A stretch of 52,201 nucleotides of DNA from Rhodovulum strictum (GTDB lineage Bacteria; Pseudomonadota; Alphaproteobacteria; Rhodobacterales; Rhodobacteraceae). The stretch spans positions 1-52,201 of the forward strand of contig NZ_WJPO01000029.1 in NCBI RefSeq assembly GCF_009649175.1, given 5' to 3'. Below, one piece after another: positions 16,669-25,332 of this stretch. Position numbers and translations under genes: made by a program. The notes under the pieces were generated by a model, which was not told the origin of the DNA, made no database searches, and saw only the letters and a program-made list of their open reading frames with translations. The number at the start of each line of letters is the position of its first letter. Position 1 is the stretch's first letter.

Positions 16669-17357
16669 CGGGGGCGGCGATGATCGTGGTTCGGGACGTG
16701 GCCAAGCGTTTCACCCTGCACAATCAGGGTGGCGCGGTGCTTGAGGTGATGGCGGCCGCGTCGCTGCGGGTGGGTCCGGGCGAATGTGTCGGGCTGGTCG
16801 GCGCCTCGGGCGCGGGCAAGTCGACGCTGATGCGGATGATCTGGGGCAATTACCGGATCGACGCGGGCTCGATCCGCGTGGCGGGGGTGGAACTGGCGGG
16901 GGCAGAGCCGCGTCAGGTGATCGCGCTGCGCCGGGCGACGCTGGGCCATGTCAGCCAGTTCCTGCGCGTGGTGCCCCGGGTTCCGGCGCTGGATGTGGTG
17001 GCCGAGCCGCTTCTGTCCCTTGGCATGGATCAGGACAGGGCGCGCGCGCAGGCCGCGGCGCTGCTGGCGCGGCTGAACATCCCCGAACGGCTCTGGCCGC
17101 TGTCGCCCACGACCTTTTCCGGGGGCGAACAGCAGCGCGTCAACATCGCGCGCGGCTTCGTCCATCCCTGGCCGGTTCTGCTGCTGGACGAGCCGACCGC
17201 GAGCCTAGACGCCGCCAATCGCGAGGTGGTGCTTTCCCTGATCGAGGAGGCGCGCACCCGCGGCGCGGCGATCCTGGGCATCTTCCATGACGAGGCGGCG
17301 CGGGCGCGCGTCTGCACAAGGCTGGTCGATGTCAGCGGCTTCGCGGTGGCGGCATGA
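16665..17357 (+). CDS. phnL: C-P lyase-associated ABC ATPase PhnL
   Basis: A 230-residue ABC ATPase related to the LolD/MacB group. Walker A is GASGAGKST near 44-52, the signature FSGGEQQRVNIARGF, Walker B VLLLDEPTASLD. HVSQFLRVVPRVPALDVVAEPL in the Q-loop region is typical of PhnL. It binds the C-P lyase complex with PhnK. The first ATG at 16665 overlaps the phnK stop; an in-frame Met at 16680 is an alternative. It overlaps phnN by 4 bases. Confidence 0.94.
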   Translation: MTGAAMIVVRDVAKRFTLHNQGGAVLEVMAAASLRVGPGECVGLVGASGAGKSTLMRMIWGNYRIDAGSIRVAGVELAGAEPRQVIALRRATLGHVSQFLRVVPRVPALDVVAEPLLSLGMDQDRARAQAAALLARLNIPERLWPLSPTTFSGGEQQRVNIARGFVHPWPVLLLDEPTASLDAANREVVLSLIEEARTRGAAILGIFHDEAARARVCTRLVDVSGFAVAA

Positions 17358-17905
17358 AGGGCCGGGTCTTTGCCATTGTCGGCCCCTCGGGCGCGGGCAA
17401 GGATACGCTTCTGGGCGGGCTTGCCGCCGCCGGTCTGGCGCATCGGGTGCGCCGCGTCATCACCCGCCCCCCGCGCCACGGCGACGAGCCGTTCGACGGC
17501 GTCAGCGAGGGCGAATTCGCCCGCCATCTGGCTGCGGGCGCGTTCGTGCTGCACTGGCGCGCGCATGGGCTGGCCTATGGGCTGCCGCGCGCGGGGTTCC
17601 AGCCGGCGGGGCGCGGGCGCGATGTGGTCTTCAACGGCTCGCGCGCCGTGCTGGCCGAGGCCGCGCGGGTCTTTGCCGATCTGCGCGTGATCCTGGTCGA
17701 GGCCCCGCCCGAGCTGCGCGCCGCCCGCATCGCCACCCGCGGCCGCGAGGCGGGGGGCGATATCGCCGCCCGGCTGGCGCGCGAGACGGGCGACCTGCCC
17801 CCGGGTCTGCCGGTGATCCGCGTGCTGAATGACGGCACGCCCGAACAAGGCATCGCGCGGCTGATCGCGGCGCTTTGCCCCGGCGACAGGCGGGCGGGCC
17901 CATGA
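17354..17905 (+). CDS. phnN: Ribose 1,5-bisphosphate phosphokinase
   Basis: A 183-residue kinase that phosphorylates ribose 1,5-bisphosphate to PRPP, salvaging the sugar left by C-P cleavage. It is guanylate-kinase-like, with Walker A GPSGAGKDTLL near 9-19 and the RRVITRPPRHGDEPFDGVS segment that marks PhnN; the length fits. It starts in an ATGA overlap with phnL and is probably the last gene of the phnG operon, because phnM is separated by 79 bases and has its own Pho box. The PhnP step that should supply its substrate is not encoded in this window. Confidence 0.93.
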   Translation: MKGRVFAIVGPSGAGKDTLLGGLAAAGLAHRVRRVITRPPRHGDEPFDGVSEGEFARHLAAGAFVLHWRAHGLAYGLPRAGFQPAGRGRDVVFNGSRAVLAEAARVFADLRVILVEAPPELRAARIATRGREAGGDIAARLARETGDLPPGLPVIRVLNDGTPEQGIARLIAALCPGDRRAGP

Positions 17906-17926
17906 CAGCCCCCGCCCGAACGCCCC

Positions 17927-17944
17927 CTGTCACCGGCCCGTCAC
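17927..17944 (+). promoter_or_regulatory. Pho box upstream of phnM
   Basis: CTGTCAC, 4 bases (CGGC), then CCGTCAC repeats the 7+4+7 Pho-box geometry for a third time in this locus, 40 bases before the phnM start. It suggests phnM has its own PhoB-dependent promoter. Confidence 0.55.
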
Positions 17945-17984
17945 GATCCGGCGGCACAGGAACGAAACCCTGCAAGACGATGGA

Positions 17985-19133
17985 ATGCACAAGATGACCG
18001 AAACGGTTCTGGCCAATGCCCGACTGGTGCTGCCCGACGGGCTGCATCATGGCGCGCTGGTGATGCGGGACGGACGGATCGCCCGGATCGACAGCGGCAC
18101 GGCCGTTCCCGCCGGGGCGACCGATTGCGAGGGCGATCTGGTGATGCCCGGCCTGATCGAGCTGCATACCGACAATCTGGAACGCCATATCCAGCCCCGC
18201 CCCGGCGTGGACTGGCCGCATGGCGATGCGATCCTGGCGCATGACGCCGAACTGGCCGCGCTTGGCATCACCACGGTCTTCGATGCGCTGCGGGTCGGCT
18301 CGCTGGTCTCCACCGGCAGGGGGTATGGCGAATATGCCCGCGGGCTGGCCGACGAGATCATGGCCGCCCGCGCCGCCGGGCTGTTGCGGATCAGCCATTA
18401 CCTGCATCTGCGCGCCGAGGTCTGTTCCGAAACCCTGATCGCGGAACTGGCGAAATTCGGCCCCGGCGACCGGGTCGGCATCGTCAGCCTGATGGATCAC
18501 ACCCCCGGCCAGCGGCAATTCGCCAATCTCGACAGCCTGCGCGCCTATACCCGCGGCAAATACGGGATGACCGAGGACGAGTTCCAGGCCCATGTCGAGG
18601 CCCAGACCGCCATGGGCGAGCGCGTGCGCGCCGTGCACGAGGCCGCGACGGTGGCCGCCGCCCGGGCAATGGGCGCGGTGCTGGCCAGCCATGACGACAC
18701 GACATCGGCCCATGTCGCCGCGTCGGCCGGGCATGGCGCGGGACTGGCCGAGTTTCCCACCACTTCCGCGGCCGCCCGGGCCTGCCATGCCCATGGCATC
18801 GCGGTGATGATGGGGGCGCCGAACCTGATCCGGGGCGGGTCGCATTCGGGCAATGTCGCGGCACGCGATCTGGCCGAGGCCGGGCTTCTGGACATCCTGT
18901 CCTCGGATTACGTCCCCGCCTCGCTGCTGAGTGGCGCGCTGATGCTGGGCGATCTGTGGGGCGACACCGCGCGCGGCATCGCCACCGTCACCGCCGCCCC
19001 GGCCCGCGCGGCGGGACTGGCCGACCGCGGATCGCTGGCCGAAGGGCTGCGCGCCGATGTGATCCGCGTGCGCCGCGCGGGCAACATGGCGGCGGTGCGC
19101 GGTTCATGGTCGGCGGGGCGCCGCGTGGCCTGA
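17985..19133 (+). CDS. phnM: Alpha-D-ribose 1-methylphosphonate 5-triphosphate diphosphatase
   Basis: A 382-residue amidohydrolase-superfamily enzyme that removes pyrophosphate from the triphosphate made by PhnGHI, giving the substrate of PhnJ. The metal site motif is seen as ELHTDNLERHIQPRPGVDWP near 55-75, and VSLMDHTPGQRQF and ASHDDTT follow at the usual distances; length matches the family (about 378). The first ATG at 17985 is used; a second at 17994 is equally plausible. It is separated from phnN and preceded by a Pho box. It converges with the CoA-transferase operon 18 bases away, with no clear terminator between them. Confidence 0.95.
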   Translation: MHKMTETVLANARLVLPDGLHHGALVMRDGRIARIDSGTAVPAGATDCEGDLVMPGLIELHTDNLERHIQPRPGVDWPHGDAILAHDAELAALGITTVFDALRVGSLVSTGRGYGEYARGLADEIMAARAAGLLRISHYLHLRAEVCSETLIAELAKFGPGDRVGIVSLMDHTPGQRQFANLDSLRAYTRGKYGMTEDEFQAHVEAQTAMGERVRAVHEAATVAAARAMGAVLASHDDTTSAHVAASAGHGAGLAEFPTTSAAARACHAHGIAVMMGAPNLIRGGSHSGNVAARDLAEAGLLDILSSDYVPASLLSGALMLGDLWGDTARGIATVTAAPARAAGLADRGSLAEGLRADVIRVRRAGNMAAVRGSWSAGRRVA

Positions 19134-19151
19134 GCCGGCGCCCGCGCGCCT

Positions 19152-19805
19152 TCAGCCCAGGTTCATCGGCGCCACGTCGCCGAGAATGACCAGCGCCGCG
19201 GCGGTCGCAGCGCAGATCTGCTCGACGCTGACACCGGGCGCATGTTCGCGCAGCACAAGCCCCGCCTCGGTGGGCTCGATCACCGCCATTTCGGTCACGA
19301 TCAGGCTGACCCGGCGCGCGGCGGTCAGCGGTAGGGTACATTCGGGCACGATCTTGGGCACCCCCCTGGCAGTGTGCAGCATCGCCACGACCACCCGCCT
19401 GGCCCCGGCGACAAGGTCCATCGCGCCCCCCATGCCCGGCACCATCTGCCCCGGCACCATCCAGTTCGCCAGATAGCCCCGTTCATCCACCTGCAACCCG
19501 CCCAGAACGGTCATGTCCAGATGCCCGCCGCGGATCAACCCGAAGCTCATCGCGCTGTCGATGGATGCAGCCCCCGGCACCGCAGTCACGAAACCGCCGC
19601 CCGCATCGGTCAGGTCGCGCTCTTCCATCCCCTCGGGCGGGCGGGCGCCTAGCCCGATCACCCCGTTCTCGGCCTGAAAGAAGACATGGCGATCCGCGGG
19701 AACGTAACCCGCCACCAGCGAGGGCAGCCCGATCCCCAGATTGACCAGCATCCCGTCCCGGACCTCCTGGGCCACGCGGCGCGCGATGATCTCCCTGTCA
19801 TCCAT
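19152..19805 (-). CDS. atoA: 3-oxoacid CoA-transferase, beta subunit
   Basis: A 217-residue beta subunit of a two-subunit CoA-transferase. The FQAENGVIGLG segment near 42-52 holds the catalytic glutamate that forms the enzyme-CoA thioester, and GGHLDMTVLGGLQVDERGYLANW is typical of AtoA/ScoB/PcaJ-type subunits. The start is the ATG at 19805, overlapping the alpha subunit stop as TGATG. The acceptor acid (acetoacetate, butyrate or a beta-ketoadipate-like acid) cannot be told from sequence; AtoDA-type acetoacetate:acyl-CoA transfer is the best guess given the neighbouring FabI-like and PhaC-like genes. Confidence 0.88.
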   Translation of the reverse strand: MDDREIIARRVAQEVRDGMLVNLGIGLPSLVAGYVPADRHVFFQAENGVIGLGARPPEGMEERDLTDAGGGFVTAVPGAASIDSAMSFGLIRGGHLDMTVLGGLQVDERGYLANWMVPGQMVPGMGGAMDLVAGARRVVVAMLHTARGVPKIVPECTLPLTAARRVSLIVTEMAVIEPTEAGLVLREHAPGVSVEQICAATAAALVILGDVAPMNLG

Positions 19806-20458
19806 CAATGCGCCCTTTCAAGGATGTAATCCACCAGAACGCCCGGCGTCTTGACCGCATCGGGCGGGATCACCCCCACCGGCATGATGTGATGCGGCTC
19901 GGCGATCACCGTATCGGCGGCCAGCGCCATGACCGGATTGAAGTTATGCGCCGTCAGGCTGTATTCCAGATTGCCGACATAATCCGACTGGCGCGCATCG
20001 AGCAGGGCGAAATCTCCCCGGATCGGCCGTTCCAGCAGGAACCGGCGCCCGTCGATGTCCAGCACCTGCTTGCCCTCCTCGACCAGCGTGCCCACGCCGG
20101 TCGGGGTCAGCACCCCGCCAAGACCCACGCCGCCTGCGCGGATACGCTCGACCAGCGTGCCCTGCGGCACCAGCTCGACCGCCATTTCGCCCGCAAGCAT
20201 CTTTTTCTGCGCCACCGGGTTCAGCCCGATATGGCTGACGACGGCCCGCGCCACCAGCCCGGCATCGACCAGCTTGCCCACCCCCTGGCCCGGACGGCAG
20301 GTGTCGTTGCACACGATGGTCAGACCGCCCACCCCGCGCGCCACGATGGCGTCGATCATCCGGTGCGGCGAACCCACCCCCATGAAGCCCCCGATCAGCA
20401 GCACCGCCCCTTCGGGGATCATCTCGGCTGCCTCCTCGGGCTTGATCGCCCGCTTCAT
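19805..20458 (-). CDS. atoD: 3-oxoacid CoA-transferase, alpha subunit
   Basis: A 217-residue alpha subunit, with the conserved LLIGGFMGVGSPHRMIDAI motif near 20-38 that binds CoA and TLVERIRAGGVGLGGVLTPT near 100-120. The partner catalytic subunit follows with a one-base overlap, so both are made together. The gene lies 19 bases after a DUF3141 gene on the same strand, and the FabI-like reductase is upstream of that. The operon suggests interconversion of acetoacetyl- or hydroxyacyl-CoA linked to polyester or fatty-acid metabolism; this is inference from context. Confidence 0.88.
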   Translation of the reverse strand: MKRAIKPEEAAEMIPEGAVLLIGGFMGVGSPHRMIDAIVARGVGGLTIVCNDTCRPGQGVGKLVDAGLVARAVVSHIGLNPVAQKKMLAGEMAVELVPQGTLVERIRAGGVGLGGVLTPTGVGTLVEEGKQVLDIDGRRFLLERPIRGDFALLDARQSDYVGNLEYSLTAHNFNPVMALAADTVIAEPHHIMPVGVIPPDAVKTPGVLVDYILERAH

Positions 20459-20477
20459 CCGCCCGCCCCCCGGCCGG

Positions 20478-22904
20478 TCATTCGGCAGCCGTTTCGGCCG
20501 ACAGCGCCGCAGCCTCTTTCAGCGGGTCGTCCAGAACGTTTTCGGTGATCGGGCCCAGATCCAGCACCGCGCGGAAACGGTTCAGCATTTCAAGCGTATG
20601 GGGGTCCATCTCGTCGATCGGGCCGGGGACATATTGCACGACGCGGGCGGCAAGCTGCCGCTGCGCCATTTCCGGCAGCAGCCGGGGCAGCGCGGCAATC
20701 GCGGCCTCGGGCTCGAAGGTGGCGATCAGGGTCTGTTCGTGGATGATGCGGGCGCGCTGTTCCATCGGCAGGTCGCGGAACGGCGCATCCTGGTTCAGCA
20801 CCCGGGCCGAGCGTTCCAGCCGGTCGCGCCGCACCGCGCCGCGGCTTTCGGCCAGCAGCACCAGCATCCGGATCACCGCCTCGACAAAGCCGCCCTGCTC
20901 CACATGCGCCAGCGCGGTCTGGACGATGGGCAGCGCGCGCAGTTCCCCGGCGCTCTTGCGGGTACGACGCAGCGCCAGCGGCTGGCCGAAGGCGCGCGCC
21001 CAGGGATTGTTCCAGAGCGCGTGAAAGCCCAGCTCATAGGCCGCGTCGCGCATGTCGCGCGACAGGTCGATCCATTGCTCGGTCAGATCGACCGCCAGCC
21101 GCTCGATCCGCAGGAACGGGTTGGCGGGATCGGCCGGCGCGCGGTTGTCGCGGATCCGGCTGGCGGCCGAGGCGACCGGCGCCAGCGCGGGGTTGAGCGA
21201 GGACAGCGCCAGCCGCTGGGCGCGCAGCGGATGCAGCCCGCGCGCTGCCCGCGCCGCCCCCGGGCTGACCGTCGCGCGCACGAACGGGCGCAGCAGCGTG
21301 TCATAGGCATCCGCCTGCATCTGGCTGGCGCGCGCCACCGCGGCAAAGGCGGCTTCTTCGTCGCGCGTGCCGCCCAGGGCCTCAAGCTCGGCAAAGCTGC
21401 GCTCGGCAAAGCTGACAAGGAATGTCCGCTCGGCGCCGCTGCCCTTTACCTTGTCGATCTTCATCTCGTAAAGGCCCGGCGCCAGCGCCTCGATGGTCTT
21501 CAGCGTCGAGGAAACCTCGGCATGTTCCTTCCTGGCGATCCGCGACGACACGAAGATGCCCAGATGCCCGACCTCGTCATGCACCATGTAGACGATGCGC
21601 TGGCCACGGATGCGGATCTCGTCCACCCCGGCATAGGCATCGAGGATCCAGTTCAGCGCCTGTTGCGGCGGCGTGATGTTGTCGCCATGGCTGGCAAAGA
21701 CGATGATCGGCGCGCGGATCTGCTTGATGTCGATCAGCCGTCCGGGTTCCAGCATCGCGGTGTTCCCGGTCAGCCGGTTGCCGACGAAAAGCTGTTCGAC
21801 GATCCAGCGGATCTCGGCCTCGTTCAGCATGAAGAAGCCGCCCCACCAGCGTTCGAATTCCAGAAAGCGCGCCTGCGCCTCGGGGTCGTCGATCTCGGCC
21901 ATCAGGTCGGCATATTTGCGAAACCAGGTGCGTCCCGGATTCAGCATCTCGAAATTCATCACCAGATTCGCGCCGTCGAACACGCCGCCGCCCAGATCGG
22001 CCCACAGCATAGGCTGCCATGTGCCGCCCAGAAGACCCGCATTGTAGCGCATCGGGTGGCGGCCGACCTCGCCCGACCAGGTGGCGACCGGCGCGCCGTT
22101 CAGCACGATGGGGCCGGTCAGGTCGGGATTGGTCGCCGCCAGCAGCAGCGTCGCCCAACCGCCCTGGCAATTGCCGGTGATGACTGGCTTGGCGGCGTCA
22201 GGGTGGCGGCGGGTCACCTCGTGCACGAATTCGGCCTCGGCACGGGTGACATCGGCCAGCGTCTGGCCCGGCACCGGATCGCGTCCGAAGGCGACGAAAT
22301 AGACCGGATGCCCGTCGCGCAGCGCCACGCCCACCTGGCTGTCCGGCTTGAACCCGCCGATGCCGCCGCCATGGCCCGCGCGCGGGTCGATGATGATGTA
22401 GGGCCGCTTGAAATCATGCACCACCACGCCCTCGGGCGGGACGATGCGCAACAGCTGGTAATTGCAGGGATGGTCCAGATCGGCGCCGTCCAGGATCACC
22501 TCGTAATCATAGGCCAGCACCGGCGGGCAGCCCGCGGCCTCGTGCGCGCGAAAGATGTCGCCGCGCTGGCGCAGCACGTCCAGCGTCAGCACCCAGCGTT
22601 CGGTCGCATCGCGCAGCCAGGCGGTCCAGGCCGCGGCGGGGTTCGCGCGGGCCAGCGTCAGTTCCGCCAGCGCCTCGGTCAGCGCCTGAAGCGCCAGATG
22701 CGCGCGCTCGGTATGCCCGTCGAGGATGGCGTTGCCGTGGCGGCTGGCGACAGCGCCCATCAGGTGCACGCCATCCAGCGCCTCGTTCGCCTGCGCGGAC
22801 AGCGCCGCCAGCCGGTCCCGGGGCATCTGGCCAAGCCCGCCCAGCGTGGCGGCGATCATGTCGGCCGCGTCAAGGGTCGAGGGCCGCGGGGTCGCTGTCT
22901 GCAT
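20478..22904 (-). CDS. DUF3141 protein, PhaC-like alpha/beta hydrolase
   Basis: An 808-residue protein of the DUF3141 family, related to class I/III polyhydroxyalkanoate synthases. Within an alpha/beta-hydrolase core the nucleophile elbow reads [12 protein letters not shown] (about 240-250), with Cys in the lipase-box position as in PhaC (G-x-C-x-G-G). [18 protein letters not shown] precedes it, and a possible acid/His segment follows ([17 protein letters not shown], then [20 protein letters not shown]). The C-terminal 300 residues are helical and family-specific. The usual genomic partners of DUF3141 are enoyl-ACP reductase-like and phosphotransacetylase/acetate kinase genes; here a FabI-like gene is 12 bases upstream and CoA-transferase genes follow. 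Function is not known; a role in acyl-CoA or polyester turnover is inferred. Confidence 0.82.
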   Translation of the reverse strand: MQTATPRPSTLDAADMIAATLGGLGQMPRDRLAALSAQANEALDGVHLMGAVASRHGNAILDGHTERAHLALQALTEALAELTLARANPAAAWTAWLRDATERWVLTLDVLRQRGDIFRAHEAAGCPPVLAYDYEVILDGADLDHPCNYQLLRIVPPEGVVVHDFKRPYIIIDPRAGHGGGIGGFKPDSQVGVALRDGHPVYFVAFGRDPVPGQTLADVTRAEAEFVHEVTRRHPDAAKPVITGNCQGGWATLLLAATNPDLTGPIVLNGAPVATWSGEVGRHPMRYNAGLLGGTWQPMLWADLGGGVFDGANLVMNFEMLNPGRTWFRKYADLMAEIDDPEAQARFLEFERWWGGFFMLNEAEIRWIVEQLFVGNRLTGNTAMLEPGRLIDIKQIRAPIIVFASHGDNITPPQQALNWILDAYAGVDEIRIRGQRIVYMVHDEVGHLGIFVSSRIARKEHAEVSSTLKTIEALAPGLYEMKIDKVKGSGAERTFLVSFAERSFAELEALGGTRDEEAAFAAVARASQMQADAYDTLLRPFVRATVSPGAARAARGLHPLRAQRLALSSLNPALAPVASAASRIRDNRAPADPANPFLRIERLAVDLTEQWIDLSRDMRDAAYELGFHALWNNPWARAFGQPLALRRTRKSAGELRALPIVQTALAHVEQGGFVEAVIRMLVLLAESRGAVRRDRLERSARVLNQDAPFRDLPMEQRARIIHEQTLIATFEPEAAIAALPRLLPEMAQRQLAARVVQYVPGPIDEMDPHTLEMLNRFRAVLDLGPITENVLDDPLKEAAALSAETAAE

Positions 22905-22916
22905 GGTCTCGCTCCG

Positions 22917-23681
22917 TCAGCCGAGGATGGAATAGCCGCCGTCGATGGGATGCACCCCACCGGTGACATTCGCCGCCTCGCGGCTGGCCAGAAAGGCGCA
23001 ATAGGCGCCCACCTCGTCGATACTGGTCAGATGATGGGTGGGCGCGCGGCGTGCGGCGGCGTCCAGAAATTCGTCGAATTCCGCGATCCCCGAGGCCGCC
23101 CGCGTGGCCAGCGGCCCCGGCGACAGCGCATGCACCGAGATGCCCTTGGGCCCCAGTTCCGCCGCGGCATAGCGCACCGCCGATTCCAGCGCCGCCTTGA
23201 CCGGACCCATGATGTTGTAATGCTCGACCACCCGGCTTGCCCCCTGGAACGACACCGTGATGCAGGTGCCGCCATCGGGCATCAGCGGCTCGGCACGACG
23301 GATCATCCGCAGGAAGGAATGGACCGAGATATCCATCGCCAGCGCGAAACCCTCGGCCGAACAATCGATCACGCGGCCATGCAGATCGTCGCGCGGGCAG
23401 AACGCGATCGAATGCAGGACCGTATCCAGCCTGCCCCAGCGCGCGGCGATCTCGGCGAACAGCGCGTCCATCTGCGCCGCCTCGCGCACATCGAGCGGGG
23501 CCATGATCTCGGCGCCCAGCTCCTCGGCCAGCGGGCGGACATGCGGCTCCGCCCGATCGTTGAGCCAGGTCATCGCCAGCCGCGCGCCTTGCGCGCGCAG
23601 CGCCCGGGCACAGCCCCAGGCGATGGAATTCTCGTTCGCCACGCCGACGACCAGCGCGGTCTGACCTTCCAGTGAAAACAT
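22917..23681 (-). CDS. FabI-like enoyl-ACP reductase family protein
   Basis: A 254-residue short-chain dehydrogenase of the FabI type. The cofactor loop VVGVANENSIAWGCA (about 11-25) is the FabI variant of the Rossmann motif. Tyr155 and Lys162 (HYNIMGPVKAALES) match Tyr156 and Lys163 of E. coli FabI. However, the second active-site Tyr (Tyr146 in E. coli) is Phe145 here (VSFQGAS). From memory, DUF3141-linked FabI paralogues also lack Tyr146, so it may reduce or oxidise a non-standard substrate. The ATG at 23681 follows GGGGGCAGC; a longer frame to 23723 lacks a ribosome binding site. It is the first gene of the FabI-DUF3141-CoA transferase operon. Confidence 0.85.
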   Translation of the reverse strand: MFSLEGQTALVVGVANENSIAWGCARALRAQGARLAMTWLNDRAEPHVRPLAEELGAEIMAPLDVREAAQMDALFAEIAARWGRLDTVLHSIAFCPRDDLHGRVIDCSAEGFALAMDISVHSFLRMIRRAEPLMPDGGTCITVSFQGASRVVEHYNIMGPVKAALESAVRYAAAELGPKGISVHALSPGPLATRAASGIAEFDEFLDAAARRAPTHHLTSIDEVGAYCAFLASREAANVTGGVHPIDGGYSILG

Positions 23682-23965
23682 GCTGCCCCCGCTTGTTTCG
23701 CACCCGCAGCATAGGAACCGCATATGTCAGGCATGTTACAGCGCGCGCGGCGCGGCGGCGGGGGCAGGAAAGCAGGATTTCATGCCCGGCGGTTTCGATG
23801 CGCAAGGCGGAGAACCTGGGTATCGGCCGGGCGGGCATGACGGAATTGCTGGGCGCCCCGATGGCCGAAGCCGGCTACTCGCCTATTTCGTTGAAAAACG
23901 CGCGCTTGATCGAGGGGCGGTGCGCTGATTGAATTCTGCCAATGGGTGGAAGGAACGGTGGTGAC
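23682..23965. other. Intergenic stretch before the IS remnant
   Basis: I see no convincing gene. It should hold the promoter of the FabI-like operon on the minus strand. Short frames here have no recognisable domain. Confidence 0.4.
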
Positions 23966-24672
23966 CGACGTTGTTGCAGAACTCTCGCCTTGAAGGATTC
24001 ACATCGCGAATCCATGCAGTTAGGCAGGTGGCATGAGCAAGCCCAAGGCCGCCGTTACCGCATGACGAACTGGTCCGCCTACAACGCTGCGCTCTGCAAG
24101 CGCGGGTCGTTGCTGATCTGGCTGGACAAGGAGATGGCCGGCACGCGCCACATGAAGGCCGGTCTGGACGCCCGCCGGTGTTCTCGAATGCGGCAATCCG
24201 GTTTGCCTGTCGATCAAGGTGCTGTTCAGGCTGCCGTTGCGGCAGACAGCCGGGATGGTCGCCAGTCTGCTGCGGCTCGCTGGGCTGGACTGGCCCGTTC
24301 CGGACTACTCGACCCTTTGCCGCAGGCAGAAGACCCTGAAGGTGCAGATCCCCTATCGCCGTGCTGGCGGGCCGCTGAACCTGCTGGTGGACAGCACAGG
24401 GATCAAGTTCCTCGGCGATGGCGAATGGCAGGCCCGTAAGCATGGCGTTCAGGAGCGACGCCAATGGCGCAAGGTCCGTCTGGCCATGGACACCGTCACC
24501 TCAGACATCCGCGCGGTGGAGTTCACCCCCAGCCGGGAAGGCGACAGCCCCGTCCTGCCAGACCTGCTGGACCAGTTCCAGGACGACGAGGACATCGGCG
24601 CCGTGACCGCGGACGGCGCCTGCGACACCCGCCGCCACGGCGCCATCATCGCACGCGGCGGCACGGCGTTCG
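23966..24672 (+). mobile_element. Truncated IS5-family insertion sequence
   Basis: The left end reads GACGTTGTTGCAGAACTC and continues with GGATTC/GAATCC inverted arms, as at the ends of many IS5-family elements in Rhodobacterales. The transposase frame then starts at 24033. The right part of the element, including the C-terminal transposase residues and the right inverted repeat, is missing after about 24672, where IS sequence gives way to unrelated DNA. The end points are estimates. Confidence 0.7.
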
Positions 24673-24728
24673 GGCATCTGATCTCTCTTTCGGGTAGCCC
24701 GACGGGACTGCGGGACCGGACCGCATGA
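24033..24728 (+). pseudogene. Broken IS5-family transposase
   Basis: The reading frame starts with MSKPKAA and then needs three frame changes within about 150 bases, near 24055, 24138 and 24200. Each is consistent with loss of one base, so the third restores the first frame. From 24219 the frame is open and shows the DDE core: LLVDSTGIKFLGDGEW, then VRLAMDTVT and IGAVTADGACDTRRHGAIIA. The expected second half of the catalytic domain is replaced after GGTAF by unrelated residues ending at 24728. The gene is dead. Before decay it would have encoded a DDE transposase for IS movement. Confidence 0.8.
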
Positions 24729-25211
24729 CCGGGCGCGTATGGATCGAGTTCATCCGCATCATCAGCTGCGGCAGCGACCCGAAGGTTACGCCCGCGCGGA
24801 TGCGTGCGCTGCGCGAGGCGCTCGACGTGGGACGGGGCGACGGCTGAGGCGCGCTCGGAGGGCGGGTCAGTCTTTTCCAAGGGGCGGGGGCAGACGAAGC
24901 AGGATCGCGCGGGTGGTCCTGCCTCGCCCCTGTAAGCCGCACCAGAGCCCTTGATATACCGAGCAACGGGCTGGAGCGCAGGACGGTAGGCGGTGGCGGG
25001 CTGGTGCGCTTCGGTCGGTTACCGTGCGCGCAGCCGTGGCACGAGCCGTCAGCTATCCGAATCGAACAGCTCGACTGGATGCCGGTCGGGCTTGACCCTC
25101 GTCATGCCCTGTCGTCGAACTCTCGGAGGTCAGGATTTCTGATCCGGACAACTGTGCCGGAGCCGCCTCAAGCGGATTTCCAAGCTGTCGATTTCAATGA
25201 TTTTCTTGATC
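24673..25211. other. Accessory scar between IS remnant and tRNA-Pro
   Basis: One small plus-strand frame (24725-24847, 40 residues, beginning MTGRVWIEFIRIIS and ending ALDVGRGDG) looks protein-like but matches no family I recognise and may be the tail of a truncated mobile-element gene. The rest, up to the tRNA, shows no gene. Confidence 0.35.
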
Positions 25212-25288
25212 TGGTCGGAGTGAGAGGATTCGAACCTCCGGCCCCTGCCTCCCGAAGACAGTGCTCTACCAGGCTGAGCTACACTCCG
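25212..25288 (-). tRNA. tRNA-Pro (anticodon CGG)
   Basis: A complete 77-nt cloverleaf on the minus strand. The acceptor arms CGGAGTG and CACTCCG pair perfectly, the D arm GCTC/GAGC encloses AGCCTGGTA, the anticodon stem CTGTC/GGCAG encloses the loop TTCGGGA with anticodon CGG, and the T arm contains TTCGAAT. The discriminator A and the terminal CCA are encoded in the genome. It reads CCG codons, frequent in this high-GC genome. Mobile-element remnants lie just past its 3' end, the usual side for integration. Confidence 0.95.
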
Positions 25289-25332
25289 ACCGTGGGACGC
25301 CGATTACCGTGCGGCGGGGGGTTTGGCAAGGG

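Noticed and set aside
20055-23675. A 1206-residue open frame on the plus strand opposite DUF3141 and FabI
   Set aside because: It is the antisense of three well-supported genes. Composition is typical of GC-driven shadows (Arg, Gly, His and Gln-rich), with no domain or ribosome binding site.
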